The translations under genes were made by a program, and so were the position numbers. The notes below the pieces were generated by a model that was not told where the DNA came from, ran no database searches, and saw nothing but the letters and a program-made list of their open reading frames with translations. From Blautia sp900556555 (GTDB lineage Bacteria > Bacillota > Clostridia > Lachnospirales > Lachnospiraceae): 64,000 nt of DNA. The stretch lies in assembly GCA_964250615.1 (NCBI GenBank), contig CAXUGM010000011.1; one strand, 5' to 3'. Shown here in pieces: positions 44,743 through 53,220 of the stretch; within the stretch, counting starts at the first letter, position 1, and each line of letters begins with the position of its first letter.

Positions 44743-46314
44743 TCATCTCTGCCAAACATTAAAAAAGTCATACGGAAACCATACTTTTCTCATAGTCTTG
44801 ACATTGTTTTTATCAATAGTCACAATGGTCAGACATTCATTCTGGCCACCTATAGAATTGATTTGATTTAAAAAACTTGTTTCTTCAGACACTTTTTTCG
44901 CCTTAGAATCTGTCCAATAATAATAGGATTTCTTAATTTCATTCTCTTTCCCTACAGCCTTTACTGTAACGGATGCAGTTCTTGCATTAAAATCCTGTTT
45001 TACACGAATCTTTGCTCCGGAATGTCCCCACAACAGAAATAGCAATAAAAGAACAGCGGCAGTAACAGCAATTCTGGAATATTTTCCCAGTAAATCAATC
45101 CCTGCCGGATGAGGCCATGCTATAAGAAGAATGGTTAAAATTCCGAACAGCATAATTGCAGCAAATGCAATCATATTTATCATACTAAATCTGTAATGGA
45201 AAAAGAAAGCTGCTACAAACACAAAAATCCCTAACACAATCCAAAGATTTTTCTCTACTTCTCTTTCCTTTATATTCAATACTTTACTCAGACCCCATAA
45301 GATGACTGCAGCTATGCAAATCATCCACAGACCTCTGTTTACAGCATAAAACAAAACCAACATTCCTGCTGTAAGTATCCAAATATACATCCCAAAATAC
45401 TTATTAATTGATTTTGACCTTTCCTCTTTCCCAATATAAATAGCAACAAGAATCATGTAAAACACTGCCAGTACCCAGTTATATGTAAAATAAAAAATCT
45501 GCAAAGCCTTTAACATGAGAAGAATTCCTGCAAATCCCCAGAAAATCAAGGCAGTTGTACGATTGTCCTTTTCGCTCTTCGGTTTTAAGAAAAATCCAAT
45601 GCTCAGACAAATGATAACTGTTAGAGCCAGACCTAACCATGACATGTACTTCTCATAAAAACTCAAATAGTTCTGAGGAAGTGCTGCCATATACGTGGAA
45701 AATGGTATATATCCAAGTCTGCTAAAAACAAAAAACAGCACAAACAGTACCCAGCTTTTCAATAGAGTTTTCACTGCATTGCCCTCTGCACAAATTTTGG
45801 AAACACTCGCACTAAAAAACCAAAAAAACGAAACAGCCGTATAAAAAATTAAAACATATACTTTTTCTGCTCCCCAGCTTCCCTTGCTTGCAATCAGCAA
45901 AAACATAGTGATTTCCATACCTATCCATATGATGACATCAGCAGTAGCTTTGAATTTATTACCTAAAAATCTAAGAATCAGCCCGGCTAAAACCATCATA
46001 ATAATTCCTTCGCCTATTACCCCTGCTGCTCCAGAGAATATCTGCTCCATTAGTTCCTTCTCTATAAATAAAAAAGATATACGCAGGAAACCTATCAACA
46101 GCATGTCCACAAACACTATGGTGGCCAAAAGCCCTGCCGGTTTGCCTGCATACTCTTCTTTTCCAAGCAAAAGATATGCCAGATAGCCTATTCCAACCAC
46201 AAATGCCCCTGCATTGATGACTGTCATATTTTTAATAAGCAGCGGAAGCATGATAAAGCACTCCATTGCAAGAAAACAATAATTATGTATTTTTATATTT
46301 GTATTTGTACTCAT
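44743..46314 (-). CDS. Polytopic membrane protein (523 aa)
   Basis: About twelve or thirteen hydrophobic helices span residues 12-430, followed by an extracytoplasmic-looking beta-rich tail of about 95 residues (KIRVKQDFNARTASVTVKAV, ending YDFFNVWQR). No transporter signature is recognised. ATG at 46314 has an AAAGGGTGG upstream. It lies between the Sel1/TPR membrane protein and the VWA protein with gaps of 16 and 9 bp. The size and number of helices make it the best candidate for a membrane channel or platform of the system, but that is inference. Confidence 0.75.
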   Translation of the reverse strand: MSTNTNIKIHNYCFLAMECFIMLPLLIKNMTVINAGAFVVGIGYLAYLLLGKEEYAGKPAGLLATIVFVDMLLIGFLRISFLFIEKELMEQIFSGAAGVIGEGIIMMVLAGLILRFLGNKFKATADVIIWIGMEITMFLLIASKGSWGAEKVYVLIFYTAVSFFWFFSASVSKICAEGNAVKTLLKSWVLFVLFFVFSRLGYIPFSTYMAALPQNYLSFYEKYMSWLGLALTVIICLSIGFFLKPKSEKDNRTTALIFWGFAGILLMLKALQIFYFTYNWVLAVFYMILVAIYIGKEERSKSINKYFGMYIWILTAGMLVLFYAVNRGLWMICIAAVILWGLSKVLNIKEREVEKNLWIVLGIFVFVAAFFFHYRFSMINMIAFAAIMLFGILTILLIAWPHPAGIDLLGKYSRIAVTAAVLLLLFLLWGHSGAKIRVKQDFNARTASVTVKAVGKENEIKKSYYYWTDSKAKKVSEETSFLNQINSIGGQNECLTIVTIDKNNVKTMRKVWFPYDFFNVWQR

Positions 46315-46330
46315 CTTTTTCCACCCTTTC

Positions 46331-47302
46331 TTACAGTATCCATATTATCAAATAGATTCCCCATATCCCAGACATGGCGGGAACCAGCCAATTCAAGAAT
46401 GCAAAAGGATGTTTCATGTAATAATATGCGGTCGCTCCCCATATTCCTGCATCCAAAAGTAAAAACAGGGTACTTACAAAACCGTTTGCTCCCAGCATTC
46501 CGCCCGGTACTTTCAAAAAAGCCAGAATCAACATTGCCAGCAGAATTAACAGACTTTTCTGCAGCAGCTTGAGATTATAAATTTTATGGTTCAAAATGTC
46601 TTTCAAATGTTTTCTTCTCGTTCTGTTTAAAGCAATGGCTCCATAACCGGTATAGTAATCATAAGCCCTCTCCCAGCTGTCTGTTCTTCTTTCATTATAA
46701 TATAAATCTCCCAATGCAGCCTGTGCCTCCCCACAATTTTGAGAAGCTGACTGCAGGAGCAGATTTTCTGCCTCTTGTGGATTATTTTCTTTCAGGTATT
46801 CGCTCATATAGAACTGTGCTTCCGGAATTCCTTCTTCTGACAGTCTAGTAAGAGTCTTTAGATCGCTCTCTGTAAGCTTTTCTCCACTATCCTGTTTCTT
46901 CTGGATTACTTTTAATTCCTTTTCATATACCTGGAAAGGAACTACAAAGGTTTTACCAGCCTTCCTTACATTCTCATACTGATACTGGGTAGCCACTGCC
47001 CTATAACCAAGGGCTTCTGTAATAGCAGCAGTAAGTTCCAGGATCATGGTTCTGTCAAAACCCGTGATTTCCTGAGCATTTCCTATAAACCGATCAATGT
47101 CATTTTCCGCAGTCGCATCATTCACTTGCAGCAGTTCCTTGAACCCCGGTACAGAAGCAAGAATTTGAATTTGAAGACATTTTATTTCATCTATCCCTTT
47201 TTCTTTCAATTCTTTTCCCAGCCTCTCCCTGTCCAGAAGCACTTCGTCACCGCAGGAATCTATGACTTTTTTCAATATGAAAGCATATGTTTGGTTTTCC
47301 AT
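46331..47302 (-). CDS. Sel1/TPR-like protein with C-terminal membrane helices
   Basis: A 323-residue protein. Residues 1-140 are helical with no recognised domain; 145-230 show Sel1/TPR-type repeats (EEGIPEAQFYMSEYLKENN, then CGEAQAALGDLYYN); 250-323 hold three membrane helices. The repeats would be cytoplasmic and available for protein contacts. ATG at 47302 follows GAGGAGGAAG. The adjacent genes are a pseudokinase candidate upstream and the large polytopic protein downstream. Confidence 0.72.
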   Translation of the reverse strand: MENQTYAFILKKVIDSCGDEVLLDRERLGKELKEKGIDEIKCLQIQILASVPGFKELLQVNDATAENDIDRFIGNAQEITGFDRTMILELTAAITEALGYRAVATQYQYENVRKAGKTFVVPFQVYEKELKVIQKKQDSGEKLTESDLKTLTRLSEEGIPEAQFYMSEYLKENNPQEAENLLLQSASQNCGEAQAALGDLYYNERRTDSWERAYDYYTGYGAIALNRTRRKHLKDILNHKIYNLKLLQKSLLILLAMLILAFLKVPGGMLGANGFVSTLFLLLDAGIWGATAYYYMKHPFAFLNWLVPAMSGIWGIYLIIWIL

Positions 47303-47320
47303 TTCCTTCTTCCTCCTCTG

Positions 47321-48454
47321 TCAAATTCCCTTTTCTAACTTTTCTTCCTGATACCAGCCCAAATGTGTAAAACATTCCAGCCACTGTGAAGGCGTAAAAT
47401 TCATATCCTCTTTCACTTCTCTTTGTGCATTTTTCTGGCATAAAGAGGCAGAAAACATATCTCGAAGCTGTGCCGGCGCCTCATTCCAAATATCTAAAAT
47501 CTGCTGTTCATCTGCAAAAGTTCCCAGTGCATTAGATGTATCCTGTCTATCAAAAATAAATACCGGCATCTTATGATAATCTCGAAATTTTTCGTAATGC
47601 TCTCTCTCTGTATCATCCATATAGCCGTCCATCAACCGACCGTCATAAGCATATCTTCCAAAAAAAAGAAAAAACAACATGGCAGCCAGACTGTAGTTCT
47701 GAGAACGATAGTCAAATGTATTTTGTATCCCCTGTATAATTGCCGGTTCCGCAAATTCCACTGGGTACGTATACATTTCCGGATGATAACTATAACTTAC
47801 TTCTCTCGTCTCTTTCCCACGGAATCTTCCCATCTGAGAAAAGGGCAAGGCTAAATTTGAAAAGTTCAAGAATAATTCTCCATCTTCTTGAAAAAACATA
47901 CGGCTTAAATGAAAATCTAAATATAAATAGTCTTTGTCATTGACATTTTTAATATGCTTTGCAATCTGCACCGCCATATCTCTTATCTTTTCATTCTTCC
48001 AACTCTGCACTCCGATATGACTCAGATATCTGTATCCATCCTCGCATACCGGATATCCCCCATAAGGGAACAACACTGCCAATTTATGAGACTCTGCCTG
48101 GCGTTCATGAGAATAATTGTAAACCTGATCTACCGCAAGACTACATTCTGCCGGAATTTCATTATAAAATCTTACTAAATCACAGGGCCATAAAATATCG
48201 TCCCTGTTCGGTGGATTTTTTATCCTCTTTATATACTCCGGCAGCACGTCGCTTGTTTCATTAAGCCACTTCATAAAAAACAGTTCTCCGGTTTCAATGT
48301 TCTCCAGAAGGGGACTTACATTGCCCCTTCCGTCATCTCCTCCCAGAGGGTCCTGAACCATACGCCCATTCCATTGATAAAATCCTCTTCCATATACGGC
48401 GCTGTAAATAATCTCTTCGTCCTGGTAGTATTTTCCTCTGTCTATTAAAAACAT
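47321..48454 (-). CDS. Probable pseudokinase
   Basis: A 377-residue protein kinase-fold candidate that seems to have lost catalysis. The place of the HRD catalytic loop reads YLYLDFHLSRMFF (Asp kept, the downstream Asn replaced), and the DFG position reads LFLNFSNLA (Asp replaced by Asn). The C-terminal lobe shows AAMLFFLFFGRYAYDG and the typical kinase ending LRDMFSASLCQ ... NFTPSQWLECF. The N-lobe has RGGFY-like Gly residues but no clear ATP Lys. No membrane segment. ATG at 48454 follows GAAAGGAAG. It may scaffold or be read by the true kinase at 33930. The fold call is from motif spacing only. Confidence 0.6.
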   Translation of the reverse strand: MFLIDRGKYYQDEEIIYSAVYGRGFYQWNGRMVQDPLGGDDGRGNVSPLLENIETGELFFMKWLNETSDVLPEYIKRIKNPPNRDDILWPCDLVRFYNEIPAECSLAVDQVYNYSHERQAESHKLAVLFPYGGYPVCEDGYRYLSHIGVQSWKNEKIRDMAVQIAKHIKNVNDKDYLYLDFHLSRMFFQEDGELFLNFSNLALPFSQMGRFRGKETREVSYSYHPEMYTYPVEFAEPAIIQGIQNTFDYRSQNYSLAAMLFFLFFGRYAYDGRLMDGYMDDTEREHYEKFRDYHKMPVFIFDRQDTSNALGTFADEQQILDIWNEAPAQLRDMFSASLCQKNAQREVKEDMNFTPSQWLECFTHLGWYQEEKLEKGI

Positions 48455-48486
48455 CCTATCTCTTCCTTTCAGGCTGTCTTCTGAAA

Positions 48487-50922
48487 TTAGAATTTCCAGA
48501 ATCCACCCTTTTTCTTTTTCTTATCGTCGCTCTCCTCAGTGTCTCCTTTAACAACTTTCTGTGTCAGTTTACCCCAAAAATTAAAAACTGAAGATTCCTC
48601 CCTGCCTGCATCCCTTGATTCTTCCTCAACTTTTTGTTTCTTCTTTTGTTTCTGCTGCTTCTTAATAACAGACATCCACACTTTTACCTGTTTTGCATTT
48701 TCGCCGCCGGCCTTAATATATTCTTCTGCGAAGTTCTGATACTCATCCTGGTAGAGAAGTTCACTCTCCTTAGAAACGATATCCGCCTCATCCATAAGCA
48801 TATTGATATTAATGTGATCGATAATTTCAAAAGGATTATCATACTCATATTTGCCCATGATCAGCCAAAAATCCAAAAGTACCGTGCGGTTTTCATCTTT
48901 GCCTTCCCATTTCTCGGCCCTTTTTATGAAAATCTGATTAATCAGTGCACTAACGCCTTTCAGATTTCTGCTGGATTTTAACAAGTCTCTCTGCAGCCGA
49001 TCGTAAGTAATTTCAAAATGAGATTCTGGGTTTTTCCATTCATTATTTAGACGAAGTACTGTCTTTGTCATAGAGACGTCCATAAGATAAACTACGATCT
49101 CATACCATGTTTTCTGTATTTTCGAAAGCTTCTCCCCACTTCTTTCTGCTGCCTCGTCAATCTTCTCCAGAAGGGCTTCTTTATTTACATCATCAAAGAA
49201 ATTCCTTCTGCTTTCCACCAATTCCGCTGTTTCCAGCATAAGAGCCTCTGTATATCTTTCATTCTCCACCCCTCGCAAAAGATGCTGCAATTTGAAGATA
49301 ATATCGCATTTCGTATTGTCTAGAATATGGAACATACGATATTCCTCTTCTTTTCGTTTATCGAAATTCTTAATTGTAACATGCTCCCAGTATTCTTCTT
49401 GGGCACTTCTTCTATATCCCTCATATCCTTTACCGCTTTCATCGGCCTTTTCCATAATTTTCAAGTAGTTTCTGAAAGCTTCTCGGGGATTTTCATCCTT
49501 CTCTATTTCTGCTGTATATAGCTTCCATGCTTCTTCTTCTACCCTGTCTATTGTTCTATACCTGCCGGAAACATAGGAACTTTCTTTCAGAAGCAAGTCT
49601 AACTTTTCCCATGTAACCTCTTCTCCTAAGTAATAGCTGCTATAATACAGATCCATGATTTCCTTGCCCCCGGGAAATCCTACTAGCTTTCTGCTATAAT
49701 TTTGGAACATAGACTCTTTCATATTCTTGAGCTTTTCCGCTGCCTTATCCGGCGTCATCTGGCTCAAACGATTGATATTATACTGTTCCCCCGCCTGCTG
49801 CAAAAGCTTTGTTTCTGACGTTTCCAGCTTGTATTCCAGAACCTCCTCTTCCTCATCACTAAGAAGCCAGGACTCTCGATTTATTCTGAGCAGCATCTGT
49901 GCAATATACTGTTCCATAAGAGGACTTTTTTCTGACCTGGCATTTAAAGCCTCATAAATTTTCTCATGTATTTCATCCTCACTAAAGCTTTCAATCCTTT
50001 CTTTTGTATCTGGTTTCTTTATCATTTGATAAGCAATTTTCAAAATAGTTGCATCCAGTGCCTGAGGATTTCCCAGCTTTACCGCCATATCATCCAGCTC
50101 CTCAAAATATTGCAAATTATCCAGTACTTCCCAGCGCTTAGGAAAACTGTCTACAAACTCATATCTGGAAAAACGGCTTAAAATTCTTGTTGTCAGTACA
50201 TTATCTTCACCGGTCCTTAAATCTAAGAACAGGTCTGAGCTTCCCCTTCTATCAGAAAAAATGATATTTTTCTTCAACGAATCATTCATATGTGCTGTAG
50301 CACAGGTTAACATACGCCGCATTGAGTATGGGATTCCTCTGTAAATACAGTACAGAAGCCCCCGCATCTGTTCTCCATTCTCCACGCCGCTGATATATAA
50401 AGGTTTCTTGGACTTATTTGCATAAATCTGTGCATACACACAATTTAACAGCTTTTCATAGCTCTTTTTATCCAATCCGCACAATTCCAAAGCTCTCTGA
50501 AGTGTAAAATCCTCTCTTCTTGCCAATGTCTCTGGAATATTGGCTGCCTCATTTTCAGATGCTTTAAAATTCTCATCCGTTACAGTAAGAAAGATGTTTG
50601 GATTTTCAAAGATTTCATCATCCTTCCCATTAAAAATAAATGTATGGGCAAACATGTTATTCTTACGATTCAGTTCGTCTAAAAGACCATACTGAACTCT
50701 GGTAAGATACAAATGATCTCCCATCACTGAAATGTCAAACAGGTTTAATGGATTTCCCTTCTCATCCGTCGGCATATTCACCGGCACATTGGCATTTTGA
50801 AGGGTTCCGTAATTTTTCTGCACATCCAGCGGAACATCTGCAGAACAAGCTACGGACTGCCATCCCGAACCAATGGACTGTCCGCCTACTCTTGTGTAAC
50901 AGCATTGCATAAAATTCTTCAT
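48487..50922 (-). CDS. GAP1-like GTPase-associated protein
   Basis: An 811-residue soluble protein. The N-terminus (QCCYTRVGGQSIGSGWQSVA, then LFDISVMGDHLYLTRVQYG) resembles the GAP1-N2 domain of GTPase-associated protein 1, known from NTP-dependent conflict systems in which it is encoded with a P-loop GTPase. Residues 120-320 fit the GAP1-M region (YRGIPYSMRRMLTCATAHM); the last 450 are helical and Glu/Lys-rich, ending in a basic KKKKKGGFWKF tail. ATG at 50922 follows GGAGGCGAG. The gene lies 27 bp after the GTPase gene, the partnership typical of the family. Its biochemical role is unknown. Confidence 0.75.
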   Translation of the reverse strand: MKNFMQCCYTRVGGQSIGSGWQSVACSADVPLDVQKNYGTLQNANVPVNMPTDEKGNPLNLFDISVMGDHLYLTRVQYGLLDELNRKNNMFAHTFIFNGKDDEIFENPNIFLTVTDENFKASENEAANIPETLARREDFTLQRALELCGLDKKSYEKLLNCVYAQIYANKSKKPLYISGVENGEQMRGLLYCIYRGIPYSMRRMLTCATAHMNDSLKKNIIFSDRRGSSDLFLDLRTGEDNVLTTRILSRFSRYEFVDSFPKRWEVLDNLQYFEELDDMAVKLGNPQALDATILKIAYQMIKKPDTKERIESFSEDEIHEKIYEALNARSEKSPLMEQYIAQMLLRINRESWLLSDEEEEVLEYKLETSETKLLQQAGEQYNINRLSQMTPDKAAEKLKNMKESMFQNYSRKLVGFPGGKEIMDLYYSSYYLGEEVTWEKLDLLLKESSYVSGRYRTIDRVEEEAWKLYTAEIEKDENPREAFRNYLKIMEKADESGKGYEGYRRSAQEEYWEHVTIKNFDKRKEEEYRMFHILDNTKCDIIFKLQHLLRGVENERYTEALMLETAELVESRRNFFDDVNKEALLEKIDEAAERSGEKLSKIQKTWYEIVVYLMDVSMTKTVLRLNNEWKNPESHFEITYDRLQRDLLKSSRNLKGVSALINQIFIKRAEKWEGKDENRTVLLDFWLIMGKYEYDNPFEIIDHININMLMDEADIVSKESELLYQDEYQNFAEEYIKAGGENAKQVKVWMSVIKKQQKQKKKQKVEEESRDAGREESSVFNFWGKLTQKVVKGDTEESDDKKKKKGGFWKF

Positions 50923-50949
50923 TTCGTTCTCGCCTCCATTTTAGAAACT

Positions 50950-52506
50950 TTACTCTTCCTCATGCTGGTACCATTCGTGTCCACAGGCATTACATCTATG
51001 GGTATAGTACACAGTTTTTTTTCTAAAGATGCCCGTCTTTATTGTTCTGGTTCTTTCCTCCTCTGGCAGTTCTTCCACATCCTCAGAACCACACTCTGGA
51101 TTTGGGCACTTAATTTGCTCTTTACCTGGACGAAAAATCGGTACGTCTGAACTAATATAGCCAAACTGATTAAACAGCCAGAAAAGAGGTTCTTCAATTC
51201 TCTTGGGAAGTAATGGTCCTATCGGCCTTCCCTGATCATCCACATCACAGCCAAGAGCAGTAAATGAGAAATAATTATATGCAGAATAGTTTACATAAAG
51301 CATCTGCTCCAAGGCCGTCTCATTGTTCATCATAAATTCACACCATCCCTGCGCAATGGGGTTGTACTGAGATGCATTGAAAACATTCTTTCCGCGTCCT
51401 GTTCTGTTGTCTTTTAAACCTACCACTTCATTCTGAATCAAAGAACAAAGTTCCTGGTCGATCACATCCTGAATCTCTGTGTCTGATTTCGATACACATA
51501 CTGCGATGGGAATCTTGCACTGTTCACTGGAGACTCCCTTTGATACCAGATTGTGAATCGCATTCAAGACAGATTCTGCACTGGCCGCTTCAGTGCTTTT
51601 CTGGGTAATCTCCTGCACAGCATTAAACTGAGCCGGGTCAATCAACAGGAAAATCCCATCTGCATTTTCAATAAATCGTCCGAAACGATGCATTAAATCC
51701 GGATTAACACAGTTTTCACCTGCCACATCATAGAGAACAAAAGTCTGTGTAACCTTTCCCTGAGGTGTCAGTCGTACTAAATCATAAAACAGCGGCTGCA
51801 AAAGTCTTTCCGGCGGAGTAGAACCTGGCAGCGGTACGTTCTCCTTTACCACATTCATATCCAGATATACCCTGGCACTGGCCGTAGCTGTCTGTGCACT
51901 CAATCCTACTTTTGGTGCATATTGTCCCAGATATTTAATCAACTGAGATAAAAACACTGTTTTTCCAGCACCTGTAATACCAATAACCGTAGTAAATTTT
52001 ACCGGATATTTTCCATACTGCCCTGGAAGGGGATTATGGCAGTGAGGACATACTCTCCGGCTACAGGGTTCGCCCTGGAGAAGCTCAATGGAAGAAGCCA
52101 GTCCATCTGCATCATATATCAAATACCCTCCATTTTCCTGTTGCTTCAGATATCTTTGATGAGCAGGATTCAATGGGTCAATCACTCGTCTTCTATAGGA
52201 AAGCACACCCAGCTTCTCATCCGCAGGATTATACTCCGTAGTACCTCCATATCCATTACTGGGATCATTCCAGAACTTTTCATATTTTACATCCTCTGTT
52301 TCCTGAAAAAATGCCCAATCCCGGTATTGAGCCAAAATGTCCTCTTTGTCTTTTCCTCTGTAGCGGACTTTAAAATCCTCTATATCATCATATTCATCCG
52401 GAATTAAATCACCTTCCGCTTTATTTACTATTTCCGAACGAAAATGTACTTTTGTGTGTTCAAATTCCTTAAAACAATAAGGACAAATAATCTTATAGTC
52501 TTTCAT
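50950..52506 (-). CDS. Zinc-ribbon P-loop GTPase (GAP1 partner)
   Basis: A 518-residue GTPase-like protein. A split zinc ribbon flanks the N-terminal part (CPYC at 8-11, CPHC at 153-156). The P-loop GITGAGKTV is at 176-184; the switch II/G3 motif is YDVAGEN at about 256; the G4 position reads VCVSKSD in place of NKxD. A second zinc ribbon (CPNPEC ... CNACGHEW) closes the chain. This arrangement matches the TRAFAC-like GTPases (double-GTPase group) encoded with GAP1 in conflict systems. ATG at 52506 follows GAAGGAG. Membrane segments are absent. The altered G4 leaves nucleotide specificity open. Confidence 0.8.
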   Translation of the reverse strand: MKDYKIICPYCFKEFEHTKVHFRSEIVNKAEGDLIPDEYDDIEDFKVRYRGKDKEDILAQYRDWAFFQETEDVKYEKFWNDPSNGYGGTTEYNPADEKLGVLSYRRRVIDPLNPAHQRYLKQQENGGYLIYDADGLASSIELLQGEPCSRRVCPHCHNPLPGQYGKYPVKFTTVIGITGAGKTVFLSQLIKYLGQYAPKVGLSAQTATASARVYLDMNVVKENVPLPGSTPPERLLQPLFYDLVRLTPQGKVTQTFVLYDVAGENCVNPDLMHRFGRFIENADGIFLLIDPAQFNAVQEITQKSTEAASAESVLNAIHNLVSKGVSSEQCKIPIAVCVSKSDTEIQDVIDQELCSLIQNEVVGLKDNRTGRGKNVFNASQYNPIAQGWCEFMMNNETALEQMLYVNYSAYNYFSFTALGCDVDDQGRPIGPLLPKRIEEPLFWLFNQFGYISSDVPIFRPGKEQIKCPNPECGSEDVEELPEEERTRTIKTGIFRKKTVYYTHRCNACGHEWYQHEEE

Positions 52507-52538
52507 AGTAATCTCCTTCGTAGTTTTTAATCCAGTTT

Positions 52539-53198
52539 TTAACTCAGTTTTAAACTCAGCCCTTTATTCGTCGTTCTGATATCCGGCCTGGTATTTGTCT
52601 TTAAGTAAATCACTTTGTTTTCTAACATTTTTTGGGTGATGGGAATTTGAATCTTTCCATTTATATATACCAGATCTCCGTCATGATACCCCGGTATTCC
52701 TCCGTTAGGAAATCTCACGCTGAAAAATCCTGTATCCACCACCTCGATCTTTTTACCAAAGAATCCCTTTCTGACTTCCGCAGTCTCCTTTTTTACCACA
52801 GCCGTAATTTCTGCCGGAATGTCTAGTTTTGCCTTCTTCTCTATTTGTGGTGCATAAAGGATTCGTACATCCCCTTTTTCTTCACAGCCAAGTACCGCAT
52901 AAGTACTTGCTTCCCCTCTCATGGGGCATCCTTTCCCTCTTACCTTCTGCACAGCAGTCACCATGCGCATCCAAATATCAGGCAATACTTCTGTAAAGGT
53001 ATCCTCTTCCAGTTCTTTCTTCTCCATGGCCACACAGATTTCCTGTATCTTCTCAAAAGGATTTATGCCATAAGGACACTGCAGCACAAAAACACTTTGG
53101 CCACTGGCATTATCCCACATTAAATTTCCGCTGTTCGCATCTCTGCGCAGCGCAGTCGCATAAAATGCCCCATTGTAGGGAGCGTACTGATATCTCAT
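52539..53198 (-). CDS. Protein of unknown function (219 aa)
   Basis: No family recognised. Soluble, mostly beta-rich; residues 1-60 start with MRYQYAPYNGAFYATALRR and 110-219 contain short strands with Gly turns (FSVRFPNGGIPGYHDGDLVY). A single Cys pair is seen in QCPYG and KGCPMRG. ATG at 53198 follows GGGAGG. It lies between the GTPase gene (gap 32 bp) and the 622-residue protein, so it is likely a structural or adaptor subunit of the same assembly. Confidence 0.7.
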   Translation of the reverse strand: MRYQYAPYNGAFYATALRRDANSGNLMWDNASGQSVFVLQCPYGINPFEKIQEICVAMEKKELEEDTFTEVLPDIWMRMVTAVQKVRGKGCPMRGEASTYAVLGCEEKGDVRILYAPQIEKKAKLDIPAEITAVVKKETAEVRKGFFGKKIEVVDTGFFSVRFPNGGIPGYHDGDLVYINGKIQIPITQKMLENKVIYLKTNTRPDIRTTNKGLSLKLS

Positions 53199-53220
53199 AA
53201 TCGCTTATCCTCCCTGTCCA

